Positions 32,701-43,464 of a stretch of 43,464 bases of DNA are shown piece by piece. The position numbers and the translations under genes were made by a program. The stretch lies in NCBI GenBank assembly GCA_022925895.1, contig JAKSYS010000532.1, forward strand, positions 1-43,464, read 5' to 3'. The notes beneath the pieces were generated by a model. That model did not search any database. It worked only from the letters and a program-made list of their open reading frames with translations, and was not told the DNA's origin. This stretch comes from Fragilaria crotonensis (lineage: Eukaryota > Bacillariophyta > Fragilariophyceae > Fragilariales > Fragilariaceae). Positions within the stretch are counted from its first letter, which is position 1; each line of letters begins with the position of its first letter.

Positions 32701-33486
32701 AAAGAAGAAGTCGGCGCACAGGGTCACGTTTTGATGGTGCGCGAGCACGGGAGGAGGGATGGCAACAGCCTTGAAAGTAGGAGCGCGGCCCGGGGAGGAG
32801 CGAGTCATCTTACCTTTAAGGACCGCTATGTCAGGACCATAGATGAGGAGTGCTTCGTAAGCGTTGTCTTGGGTGACCAGGCAGTTCCTGACGAGCTTAT
32901 TTCGGAGAATGGACTGGAACTCCGTCACTGGGGCGTCCTAATTTGTTCCGATAGATCTCACGCGCTGCGTCGTCGGCTTCCACCTGCCGGTTTGTGAACA
33001 GTTTCTTCTGTCCGGCTACTGTGGACACCATAGTGTACGCGGTGACAGTGGAACGGTGGCGTTGCTATTGTTAGATATTTGAAAGCATAAAGCCCTGAAG
33101 GCTGCTCCACAAATTCCATGATGGAGCCATCCAAATGATGAACGAACATTGAGGATTGTAACTCTGCAGACCTTGCAGACGGCCGCGAGTGATAAGATGC
33201 TGGCAATCGAATCGCGGTTGTACCCAACCTCGCCCAGGTTTGGAAAATCGCCGACCGTCGTTGAATCCTGAAAAACACCGTTGATGATTACGCGAAGAAC
33301 ATTCCGGCTTGGCCAGATGTTTATCAACATGGACAGATTCTTGATGACGGAGATGGTTGACTGTGAGTTGAGTAGGATCCACGATGGATCAATGCCATGA
33401 GATTGACTTGACTGCGCCATCATCAGACCATGCTGCAAGAGAATGACACCGCCGGCGGGAGTAGCGTTTGCTCCGGCTTTGCTTGT
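29714..33486 (-). pseudogene. pol of the old Copia, heavily decayed
   Basis: Read down the minus strand. Protease near 33369 reads LLNSQSTIS, with Asn where the catalytic Asp is expected. Integrase remnants at 32928-32237 (GRAPTFKAVAIPPPVLAHHQ, VEQSIRTTKERL). A polar spacer at about 31400-31900. RT N-terminal part near 31336-30923. RT palm at 30912-30610, where the expected YVDD position (30705-30690) reads YLLYLN, so both catalytic Asp are gone. RNase H near 30246-29983 keeps WVDASYAVNHDMRSHTGG and TRSSTEAELVG. The C-terminal tail MLADFLTKPLQGN lies near 29838. Stops and frame changes separate these blocks. It cannot encode an active polymerase. Confidence 0.85.
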
Positions 33487-34797
33487 ACAGTCTGTCGAAT
33501 AGTTGCCCATTAGGTTGCAGTTGAAACAGGTGATGCCGGGGTTCACAGCTCCGCTGCTGCCAGGCGTGGGTGGCGTGACGCCACATTGCGCAGCCAGAAG
33601 TGAGTGCACTTGACTCAGGGCTGGTGCTGGTGTTCAAGCAACTGCTGTGGAGCAACACTCGCATTCCTGGGGCAGGCATTCTCTGGGGTCTTAAAATTGA
33701 CCAGCATGCTACATGCTGCGGAAAGCACAGTCGGGTATTCGTCTTTACCCATCACTTAAGAATTGGCAAACTCGGTGATGAGTGTGCCGTATCTGTTTGG
33801 GTCTGGGCCCTTGATAAGTGCAATTGCCAAGGTAATGTCACTGGCAATAGTCTGTATTTCCTCATCTGTTTGCTGATGCCCTTGATCGTCGGAATGGGGA
33901 ACCAGCTTGTGGCTCATGGCAATGGTACCGCTGCGATACTCTATAGTGTCACCATCCCTTGAGTTCCTGTCCGAGTTGGGTGTTGTTGGCAGCCAGTTCA
34001 GAAAACCCTTGAGGGCATCCATTGCTGAGATAAAAGGGATTCCTCATCAAACAGCAGTGTGACAGCCTAAATCTGTTGGAGGAGCCATAAGCAGCCAGTC
34101 GTCAGTGTGAGCCTTTCCTTTGGATCCGGAGATGTACTTGATCTTGGACTTCATCGCCTCCTGCCCCCAGATGACGACATGCATCAGTGATGTGGGTGGC
34201 TGCAAGGATGCTTTGTAGAGTGTCGATTTGCTTGGAGTACGTCTTCACTTTTGCGGTCCAGAGGGCTTCTTGTGGTTTGGTTGCATTGTTGCCTGGGTTG
34301 TCGAGTGGGAGTTTTTGTGGCTCAATCATGGGATCGGCAAATAGGTCGGCAAGGTCCTCTGAGAACCTTAAGTTCTTCATGCAATATCCTTGTAATGCAT
34401 CCACTGGTGTCTTGGCAAACTGGTGTCCGTCCGAGTGCTCATCAAAGCACTCAGAGACGATCCCATTCATGGATTTGGTGGCCCCTTTGAAGCTGCTCGT
34501 CCGCGCAACCCGGCGTGCTTGTCTTCGTACACTGCCTGTTCTGTTTTGACTTGCAGGTCCACGACCTCGTCCGGCTCGTCCCGTCCTACAAACTGATGCC
34601 GATGTTTGCGCTCCGGTTGCTGCTTGGAGATCGCTCATGTTGTCCCGCTCTGCTTTCGTTGTCTGTCCAGTTGGTTGGAGCTGAAAGAGTTTTTCGAGGT
34701 TATTCGGTGCTCGCCACGTGTGGGTGCCGTTGTCAGTAATGAAATGGATTTGCGATGGCGTTCGTTCCTTGTTTGCTGAGCGCCTCTTGTTGGTCAC
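33487..34797 (-). pseudogene. gag of the old Copia, decayed
   Basis: The N-terminal part (34797-34102) is Arg/Lys-rich with GRAGRGRGPASQNRTG; the middle (34022-33756) is capsid-like (EEIQTIASDITLAIALIKGP); and a zinc-knuckle remnant near 33528-33487 (CFNCNLMGNYSTDC) lacks the His of the CCHC motif. Frame changes separate the pieces. Confidence 0.75.
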
Positions 34798-34968
34798 TGC
34801 TGGCTCACTCCGGCTTTGCGTTGCGGGCTGCTGAGTGGTGATAGCCTTGATCTGTTTGATTCATAGGTGGAGGTTTGTAGTTCCTGCGTGAGACTGCTGT
34901 CAATGTCGATTGGGTGGTTGTTCTGTTAAGAAAAACGTTCAGGAAAGTACTTTCTATTGCAAAAAGGT

Positions 34969-35318
34969 TGTTTAGCACAGTATTTACCGCAACACAGTAC
35001 TAGGGCTCTTACCCAATGCCCTCAACGCTATGGTAGATGATGAGTAGTCTAATAAAGTAGACAGTAAAGTTGTTCAAACTTTGCTTCAAATTTGGGATTG
35101 ATGTATACGTCGTTTACCTTTCCTGTCGCCTGAGCGACTGCGTAGTTCTTCTTCGCACCCGGTGTACGTTTTACCACATCTGCCGCCCAAGATACGGTTG
35201 CAGTCGAATCCACGTTCTTTAGTTCTGTGTCAGCAGTCAGCACCCTCCTTTGTTCTGATTAGTGAGTTACTAGCACTGTCTGCACCCCGTTTGCCAGGAG
35301 CCAGGACGGATTCCAACG
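34969..35318 (-). repeat. 5' LTR of the old Copia
   Basis: About 350 bp. It preserves the unoccupied TAA at 35065-35067 that corresponds to the Harbinger insertion point in the other LTR. Confidence 0.8.
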
Positions 35319-35399
35319 CAGTATACATAGAAGATAGATCCCTTTAACTGGTGGCACTGTAAGAGCATGATCACTGATCACCCGTGGGGCTTTTTAGTT

Positions 35400-36075
35400 C
35401 GCACACACTGGTCAAGAGGTGGTGGTAGCATTGCAATGGCCACCTTGTGTCATACATCACAAAGTGGTGGTTGCGGTTGCGCTTGTGATTGAGGTGCTGA
35501 GTTGTTTTTGTTTAGGACAAACGGCCAGTAAGAATGCTGTGATAGCCACTTCCTGTAGTACTGATACATTAGGAGGAAGTGGTGGATGCGCTTGTGATTC
35601 TGGTGCTGAGTTATTTTTCCAGGACAAACCAGCAATGTTGTGATAGCCACTTCGTGTAATACTAATGCATCATCAGGAAGTGGTGGTTGTGCTCGTGATT
35701 GTGGTGCAGAGGCATTTTGTTTGAACAAAACGCGCCACCTGCAACAGTGCCATGACAGCCACTTCCTCTTATGCATTAGGAAGTGGTGGTTGCTCTTGTG
35801 ATTGCGGTGCTGAGTTGTTTTTCTTTCGGACAAACTGCCAGCAACGCTGTGATAGCCACTTCCTGTAATACTGATACATCAGGAAGTGGCGGTTACACTT
35901 GCGGTGCTGAGATGTTTTTGACTTGGACGAACTGCCAGCAACACTAGCCTTTGTGGCGCTGAGTTGTTATGTTTTGGACAAATTGCCTGCAATGCTGTGA
36001 TAGCCACTCCCTGTAATGCCAATACATCAGGAAGTGGTGGTCGTGGTCGTGGTCGTGATTGCGGTGCTGAATTGT
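35400..36075. repeat. Array of about 110-bp hairpin repeats
   Basis: About six diverged units. Each contains GATAGCCACTTCCTG, a spacer of about 12-15 bases with TGATACAT, and CAGGAAGTGGTGGTTG, so CCACTTCCTG/CAGGAAGTGG forms a hairpin. The rest of the unit shares GGTGCTGAGTTGTTTTT and GGACAAACTGCCAGCAA. Hairpins fall near 35545-35585, 35645-35685, 35755-35785, 35845-35890 and 36000-36040. Frames through the array are repeat-driven. Confidence 0.85.
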
Positions 36076-38700
36076 GATGAATTGGGACCTGTTGCAGTAT
36101 ACTAGTTCTGCCCTTCAAAATGTTCTCAAATCCAGGTATTGACACTGATTGTATGATTCAAAAGAGGAGGACGCCTTGGGTGCAGTTTCATGAGTTTGTC
36201 CCGTGTCCAAAATCTCAAGGAGCGAGGAGCAGGAGATTTTCCTCAAAATAAAATCTTTTTGGAGTGAATAGTAGGCACTAAAAATGCCAAGAATGCCATG
36301 CATTTATGTAACTCTGAGGTATGAATTGGAGCCGGCCGGTAGCGCCAATGGATGGAGCTGATAGGAAACATGAGTGTCAATTTGGGAAAATCATCACATT
36401 TTGACATCAAGCATGACGTGTCACGGGGTTTTGCTGTGTGCAATGAGGGATATCTGTCCATGGGCTCCAACTGGTATTCTGTAATGTCCGATGTGCATGG
36501 TAGCGAAGCGCATACTGATGGAGAACAAATTTATGGTCTTGTATCAATGCGACTCAATCTCCATGTCCACCAGTTGGGATCATGGTGAAACGGTCGGGAA
36601 AAACCGACAAGAAATTTTCCAAAATAATCTCTTTGAAACCTTCACTTGAGCGAGACAGATAATTTTGGCGGCAGGTAAGGCCCTCAATGCAAATCCTTGA
36701 GCCTCTGAAAATCAAAAGATGGTCAACATTGAACTTAAGCATAGCAAAACAAGGAAATATTGGCAAAAACACATGTTACCTTTCCCAATATACATAATAA
36801 CACTCATTGTCTTTCCCCATATTTTCACTAACACTTGTTATGTTTGACCAACATTTACAGAAATCCTATTAAAAATTGAGTAATCTTCTCCACACGCATT
36901 TTCTCCACACAGGTATCCAAATTTCCTCTTGTGCTCATTCCATAGCTAGTTGTACTGCATGGCTGCGCACCATTTTCCAAATTTCCCCACCAGGTTGGCC
37001 CACTCTAACATGATGATACAATGGTCATATCCCTCGCTGTCCCGAAGGGCCCTAAGAAGCATAATCAAACAGAACTAATTGGAGGGTTTGCACCTTGTAA
37101 AAACCAAACGGGATTCACTGTGTACCCCGGGGCCTTAAGAAGCATATCAACGGCATGAGGTTCTCATTCCACTTCGCAAATGTCCATCTGATCTTCAGCA
37201 CCAGCACGGCTTGCATTCTGAAACCCATAGATGAAGCTAGCGAATCTGACTTCTCGGAATGATACCCACCCACCTTAGGAAAAGTGCTGTATGTTCGCCC
37301 TGCCCACCCTCCCATCATTTGCCTTCTCACATCCAACTGAGACAAGAATGTCCCTCTCAGCCGCATGAATAAGCCGGGTTGTACATAATAGCAAACTCAA
37401 GGCTTTAACTTTTGGGTAGTGTGCATGATGAGCACATCCTGAACCACCGACAAGGTAAAATCCAATGTCATCGACTCGTCGGATGTTGAAGCGGGATGGA
37501 CATGCAACATCCCGGTGGAGTGCACGCCGTGTTGTCCGTGTCTTCCAATGCTGAAGTTTCCCCAAATTTCTTCGAGAATTGTTGCGATCAGACTTGAGGG
37601 GAATCCAATAATTCTGTTTTCTGGGACTATGCTCATCTCATGTCATTTCTTGGTACAGGCAGATTCCTCGAGAAATCATGATATGCTCGTTGCAGTTGCC
37701 ACCATTGCAAAATGCGGACAGGATACTAGAACCCCGCCTACATTCCAGCAATATCATTGTCCTTCTTCAACAGGTTCTTCCAGCCATTCTCTCCACTAAA
37801 CCCGCATGTTGCTGATTGTTACTGTCATACATGGTCTGAGGTATTCCAAAATTTTTGTCACACAGACCCTCTAAAAAGCAATGTAGAAGTCCAAACAATA
37901 TCTCTCCTTCTTGTGGTAAGAAATCACTCTTGCTTCTTTTCAATTTCTGTACTATGAGCGGCCATCATTAGTTGGATCCCCTGTGTCACAAGGTGACAAG
38001 TTCTTCACTTCTGAGTAAGAATGGAGGCACCTCATTCCTTTAAAAAAAATGATTTTGAACATTCAAACGTTCTCACCCAGATTTGATGATATATACTAGA
38101 TGTATAGCTCTCAGTGAGCTCTTCAGTAATGCCTTAAAAAATTCGGAACAAGTTATGCAGGTTTACTCTTTTGGACATGTTTTTGCAAGATCTCACTAGG
38201 TACCCAACCTTGGTGCCTTCTCAATGTTGGAGAGAATGAAGGTTAAGGTTTGGCCAAATAGCTTTCCTGTAGGGTTCAAACCCACGTCCTCACAAAAGTG
38301 CAGGAAAGTTTAGCCACTAGACATCAATCACCAATCCGTTCAATAATGACATGATGATGTAGCTAGTGAAAGCCAAAATTTCATCATTCATTGATTGGGA
38401 GCACTTCTATGCAACTTGCTTATTATGAATGCCTGATGTCTGCATTCTGAAGTCTGCCGGTATGCTGCATACCCTTTACTGAAGTACTTCAGAACAAGTA
38501 TGCTACCGGCAAAAGTCGGCCGCCAGCAGAGCAGTCCTCAGAAGTCAGACTGTCAGAATATGCCTGTCGGACCCCCCATATGAGCCAATCAAGCTTAAAC
38601 TTGTGTTGCTTTGACATTAGGACAATGCTCACTGGAACAAAAGAAACAGGATCATCCCATTTGTGTATACTTTTCAAAACTGCCTCTTTACAAGAACATA
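36076..38700. other. AT-rich region with one coding-like patch
   Basis: No intact gene. On the plus strand, 36352-36588 encodes a protein-like stretch (GNMSVNLGKSSHFDIKHDVS, then GSNWYSVMSDVHGS) that looks like a remnant of a real gene, probably a repetitive or element-borne one. I cannot name it. The rest shows stops in all frames and no repeats that I can support. Confidence 0.35.
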
Positions 38701-41700
38701 ACAAACACAAAATAAATGATACATGTTTTGTTTTCTGACGTGAATAATGTTTTCCACATTGTACAACCACAAGGACTAGGAATTGATTTTGCATGCTACA
38801 CCTCCGGTTCAGTTAGTCAAGGCGGCTCCTCCTCAATGACTGACTCCTCAGTCATGGAGCATTTGATGGCAATGCTTTCTTACGGTGACAAAAATGACAA
38901 CCCTTACGTACTGTGCTACAAAGATCAGTTCCTTGGAGGGCTTAACCCGTTCCAAGGACTATGTACCGATGATGCTGATTCAAGGGTATCTAAATGTGCA
39001 AATCTCTTGACCGTGCTCCCATATCTTCACCAACAGTCATACATCAGCATATTCATGGTGAGAAGGTTGAATTGAGAAGGGTCTTCTCGCAAGGAAGAGC
39101 CTTCTCCATGCTTTGACTACAGCAGTGAGTGGGAGGACCTTAAATGAGTGGTGAAAAAGTGCTTTGCAACTGCAAGAAAATGATGGCACACTTGTGATGA
39201 TGGCGCGGAATTTGCCATATGATGGATCCTTCCCTTCTGGCTTCAATGGGGATGACTATGCAAAGTGGTGTCTTGAAGCATTCCATAGAAGTGAGGTCAG
39301 TGATGTGTATTGAGCAGATACTTTTACTGTGAGTATTATGACTACCTAGTAGTACTTGTACATGCAATGACTGACAGCGGAAGGATCCTCCAGTATCTGG
39401 TGATGCCGGTCAACATGATGTAACAGCACTGACCCTTGGAGAAGAGACAAAGGTGGGACAACTTCCGTAGTAATGATGAAGCTAACAGATCATTGCTTGG
39501 AGAATGTGGGTATCATCAACAATGATATTAACAATGAAGTCAACACTGTTTGGCAGTACACAAGGTTGACAGCGCCCCCGATTTCTTCGGATTTCCCATC
39601 TGAAGTGAGCTGCCTCATTGGTCAATCTAGATGTGGAAGGGCCAACACACCATCACAACAAAACAAAGCGAGTCAAGGCAAGAATACTACAAGAGTTGTT
39701 GGACAAAATTTCAACGACTCATCTTTAAGGGAAGCTTCTCAAAACCATTTTCTCCAAGTGGTAGTTGGTCATGGACAAATTTTAGCCCCGATGAGAAGGT
39801 CGCAATCTTTTGAAGTGCTTCCCAAAAGTTTAGAAATCGCACAATTGCCTCCCAGGTATGATTGTTCCAGTCATGACGTTGTTGTACATATTGATCATGA
39901 TAAACCAGGAATACAGTCATTGTTCTCACTTGTGTCACTTGTGACAGGGATTCCATTGGTAAACAGTGAAACCTGTTGATCCACCTTGTGGTCAATCAAC
40001 TCTAGTGCGCAAAGCTGCCCGCCGTGTTATTGGTATCTTGTTGCCAAGAAATCAGCCTCTATATTCAACAGTGCAGAGAGGCTACTCATCATTGGTCATT
40101 GAGTTGTCTTGATGTGCACGAACCCACTCAGGTTTAAACGGTTCCTCAAGTTTTCTGTGGCGCTGTGAGGTGGTGAAGAAGAGATCTGAATCCGTAGGGA
40201 TTCGGGTTGGACGTTTTCCACGACCACGGTATTTGTGGAACCTGCTGGTGACTGATGTAATGTCTGTTTACCAGCAAAAAACAGTGATGGCGAAATCAAA
40301 AAATCTGATAGCGACAGGAGGAAAACAATTGATGATGCACACCCTCCTAACTCGCTACGAGTTGATGAGTTTGTATCAATGGGGCCATCGATAGGACCAA
40401 AACAGAGAATCTCTTGCCCGTACATAGAATCCAGCCCCAGGCTGCCAAAGTTTCCCTAGTTTACCATCCGAAGCCAAACAATTGGAAAGCTTGGTTAGTG
40501 AAGAGGGTGTTCAAAATGTATCAATTATAGGAAGGCGAAATAGGAAATGGGCCGTTTACAAGATGATTATGATGCCTCATCGGCACTTCACAAACACATC
40601 AAATGGTGGACAGGAGCTCAATGACAAGCAACCATAATCGGGACGTTTAGGATCATTGGTATCCATTCTAGGAAATGCGGAATAACAACTAACATGTCCC
40701 TCTTGTTGGAAGCTGACAGAACACTGGTGGCGATGAGCTAATTCATCATCTGACGAGGCTTCGTGAAGTAGAATACTGGAGGGAACTGACATGGGTAAAG
40801 TACAACTGAATTTCAGTCCATGGGCCTTTAATTCGGGATAATCTGCGAGGAGTACAGACTCGACGAGAAAGGTGCGGGATGCGTAATATCACGTCGTACT
40901 TCACAGGCGGGTTGATAGTTACCGGACTCCATTATGCACGATACTGGCTGATATTGGATGCCGCTTGCACAAAGCAGCCAGTGTTCATGTGGAACAATTT
41001 CTTAGCAGCAAACACATAGCGACAGCAAGTAAAAAACACTTTCGGTTTTTTATGGCACAACAAGCGATTCAAAATGTCTCTGAGATCACCGAGTGGCTGC
41101 AATTGGGCTGAGGCTTTTGCTAGTGATTGTTTCAATTTCTATTTATAGCTACCTGTTCTTGATGGGTCCAAAAAGTGCTTCGGTCTTCAATTTGTTGACT
41201 TCTTGACCCTAGTAGGTGTCTTGGAAAGCTTGTCGACCCAAAATTCTTGCGGTAAAGCAGGTAATAGCTACTGATGTTGGTTTGTCACGTCTTCTTTCTC
41301 CTGTCTTCCAAGGAAGAAGTCCTCCAGAGTTTGCAATGTTCTTGTGACTACTTTTGATTAGTACGACTCCTGCCTAGCAATCCTCACAGTTCTTGCTGTA
41401 TTTCCAATTGAGTTTTCTTCTTTGATTTATTCTTCACCTAAATCCATTCCTCTTCATTGGGTAGACTTCTCATACTGTCGATTCCATTCCTTTTGATTTT
41501 ACAACTTAATCTTGCCTGGTGGGCATTGACCGAAGGAATTTGTATTCCATTCATGAATGCCGAATTGATGTTGTTGTGGAACAAACAACCTTCAACAGAA
41601 GGTGTCATGCATCCTGCACTAGTACCGTTTGTAGTGCTACCGTTTGTAGGCAGTTAACGCTTATCCTCCACATGTGTTTAGGGGTGATCTGACACAATTG

Positions 41701-42500
41701 TGTGACCATCTGGCCTTTTTGTGTGGCCCATATCCCATATGTTATCCAGGTTGTTGACAAATGGGATATGCCCACAATGTGTTGTAAAGTAGCAAAAGGA
41801 ACCGGGTTTCACAAATGGGATGGGACACTTGCTTGCTTGTAGAGAGTTCCTGTTTTGTTGTTTACGGTATGTAACCTGTAACCTAACAAAGATATACTGT
41901 ATTTTTGATAGTGTAGTTACAGTGTAAATGATTTCTTGTTTTTGCATTTCTATCATCACTGAGCTCTGCTACAATCATTGAATGGGTCAAATGAATGCTG
42001 GATGACAGAACAAGCAATTGAAAATCATTGCAAACATGGATGAGGTCCCTCATAGTATCATGTAGGAAATAGGAGTCAACTTCCGATAGAACTGTGTCAT
42101 TACTTCAATGATACCACCACAGCTTCCATTTGGAATGGATGATGATACATCTACCATGCTCACACTTTGGTCACACAAAGCAAAACTCCGTCATGTCCCG
42201 TCTACTTTGACCTTTCCAAAACGCAACACAAATGGCCTGTCATCTACAAAACAGAAACTTACATCAGGCATAAATTACTGCTAACAAGCCGGTAGTACTT
42301 AATTATTGAATTAGTAAAAAACAATAATGAAAAACTGAGGCAGCAAAACCTTTCAGTGACAATTGTAGGATCTCAAGAACAATCTTTCATCAGCTCCCTT
42401 GGACTGACATTCATCAAGCTACTCACCCCTACCAATGCATGTTCAGTCTCCCCTACATTTGCATTTACTAAGTAACTGACTTGATGCTACCGGGTACTGT
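38701..42500. other. AT-rich region with coding-like remnants
   Basis: Plus-strand frames 38716-39075 (119 codons) and 39473-39979 (168 codons) have a mixed, non-repetitive composition and may be relics of one decayed gene, but no motif is recognisable. From 40.0 to 42.5 kb I see nothing beyond short frames. Confidence 0.25.
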
Positions 42501-42583
42501 ACATAATTATACTGTCTGACATTTCCGTTTGTCTGAACTTTCGGAAGAAAGGGTGATGATTGCCCGTCCATCACAGCGTCGAT

Positions 42584-42892
42584 TTACGTATGCCTATACA
42601 AAACGGAGTGTGCGAGGTATCGTACATTTAGCACATACTCTGCATCGTAGAAGTTCCTGAATCGACGTTGGCCTTTAGTTCCACGTGTAATCCATTTCAA
42701 TCGTTTTTCAACGCGTGACGGAATCTTCGCTGCTGCGATTCGAATCTTAATTTGCGATTCAAATCTACGATAGGACCAAAAAATCAACAAGTTTAGCGAG
42801 AGCACCATTTCAAATTTACCATACTTTGGCTCAGAACCAGGCTCAAAACAGGTTCCGATCTGGTTCTGAGCCAAAGTGCTGTAAAGTTGCAC
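42584..42892 (-). other. Uncertain 102-codon frame
   Basis: A minus-strand frame rich in Arg and Lys (AAAKIPSRVEKRLKWITRGT) ending at 42584. The composition is protein-like, and it may be an exon or gene remnant. Its upstream part overlaps a perfect hairpin (42823-42877), which argues against a normal coding sequence there. Confidence 0.2.
42823..42877. repeat. Perfect 18-bp stem hairpin
   Basis: ACTTTGGCTCAGAACCAG (42823-42840) and its exact reverse complement (42860-42877) enclose a 19-base loop. Confidence 0.95.
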
Positions 42893-43058
42893 TCGGAGTA
42901 TCGTTTTTGGAAAAACTTGAACTCTCTTGTTTTGCGAATGTCCCCTGTAAACGGGCAGTTATTTTGCAAATTGGACAGTCCCGTTAGTTCTGTTTGAGTT
43001 TTTTGTGGGACTAAACTATGGGCCTCGCGCTTTCTCCCTTTGTAGGAACATACCAAGC

Positions 43059-43119
43059 ACTATGTCTGTTACGGGATGAACAAACACAAACACTATGTCT
43101 GTTACGGGATGAACAAACA
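43059..43119 (+). repeat. 29-bp direct repeat, period 32
   Basis: CACTATGTCTGTTACGGGAT followed by GAACAAACA occurs at 43059-43087 and again at 43091-43119 without mismatch. Confidence 0.95.
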
Positions 43120-43296
43120 TGTATTTTGCTCGCCCTAATTTCGGTACGGAGTATTCATACTTGTACTACTACAGGGAGCACTCTATTTGGACACTGAGAA
43201 CTCAGAGGACCAGTGTGAACGTACGAGTAGAGTCCAGGAAGTATGACATACACTGAAAAGGCATTTATTTTCACAAGGTCGATTTATTTATATCAT

Positions 43297-43446
43297 ACTA
43301 GTGGGTACCTCCCAATTGGTCGGACTTTTGGAATACGTGTACGGTATGGGTTGTGCACGGTTGTGTGTACTGTTTGTACAGTTCAGTACTATACGCAAGT
43401 AGTGCAGTACCCCAGAGTGGTCATACTCCGTAACAGATGCACGCAC
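43297..43446 (-). repeat. Inverted, partly diverged copy of repeat family R1
   Basis: ACTAGTGGGTACCT (43297-43310) is the reversed end of R1. AGTACCCCAGAGTGGTCATA, continuing through CTCCGTAACAGATGCACGCAC (43407-43446), is its reversed start. The middle is unlike the copies at 14-15 kb. The copy runs close to the window edge. Confidence 0.8.
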
Positions 43447-43464
43447 TGACGCAACTACGTATAT

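Larger units (their letters stand above)
18136..35318 (-). mobile_element. Old, decayed Copia retrotransposon (outermost of three nested elements)
   Basis: A minus-strand Ty1/Copia element: 5' LTR 34969-35318, gag and pol remnants 34797 down to about 29700, and 3' LTR now split into 29507-29713 and 18136-18214 by the Harbinger insertion. LTR ends fit TG...CA: TGTTTAGCACA at 18136 and 34969, and TGTTGGAATCC on the minus strand at 29713. The two LTRs differ by many substitutions and indels, and pol has lost catalytic residues, so the copy is old and inactive. Its own target-site duplication was not identified. Confidence 0.85.

Noticed and set aside
31544..32734. A 396-codon plus-strand frame
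   Set aside because: It lies antisense to the spacer and integrase region of the old Copia; its Gly/Val-rich composition is the mirror of the real minus-strand coding sequence.

Overview
The window looks like nuclear DNA of a diatom, most likely pennate. This is inferred from short GT-AG introns (65, 85 and 87 bp), a chitin synthase of diatom type, a protein with a signal peptide plus twin-arginine plastid/thylakoid-type leader, and Copia and PIF/Harbinger elements. No organelle, RNA gene or CRISPR feature was seen.

Left third (1-14.1 kb): host genes. A 385-bp tandem duplication (1-705) precedes a two-exon type II NADH dehydrogenase (minus strand, 985-2407). Next come a two-exon chitin synthase (minus, 3032-5694), a probable thylakoid-lumen protein (plus, 7366-8103), a single-pass membrane protein (minus, 8479 to about 10038 or beyond) and an exostosin-like GT47 glycosyltransferase (minus, 12593-13939) with two opposite frame breaks. 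The gaps between them hold no convincing gene, apart from a possible gamma-glutamyltransferase fragment near 11.75 kb.

Middle (14.1-18.1 kb): repeats. There are three copies of a 250-450 bp dispersed repeat, 15 units of a 72-bp satellite whose units each hold a hairpin, and four copies of a 30-45 bp sequence carrying TGACGTCA, arranged as inverted pairs.

18.1-35.3 kb: three nested transposable elements. The outermost and oldest is a decayed minus-strand Copia retrotransposon (18136-35318). A PIF/Harbinger DNA transposon (18215-29503) is inserted in its 3' LTR, with TAA target duplications and matching terminal inverted repeats. The Harbinger carries a broken transposase gene (plus) and a Myb/SANT-like partner gene (minus) in convergent order. 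A second Copia element (20366-27848, plus) sits between those two genes. Its LTRs differ by one base but its gag-pol is full of frame breaks.

35.3-43.5 kb: AT-richer DNA without an intact gene. It contains an array of about 110-bp hairpin repeats (35.4-36.1 kb), two coding-like but unrecognised decayed patches, a perfect 18-bp stem hairpin (42823-42877), a short direct repeat and an inverted copy of the 14-15 kb repeat at the right edge.
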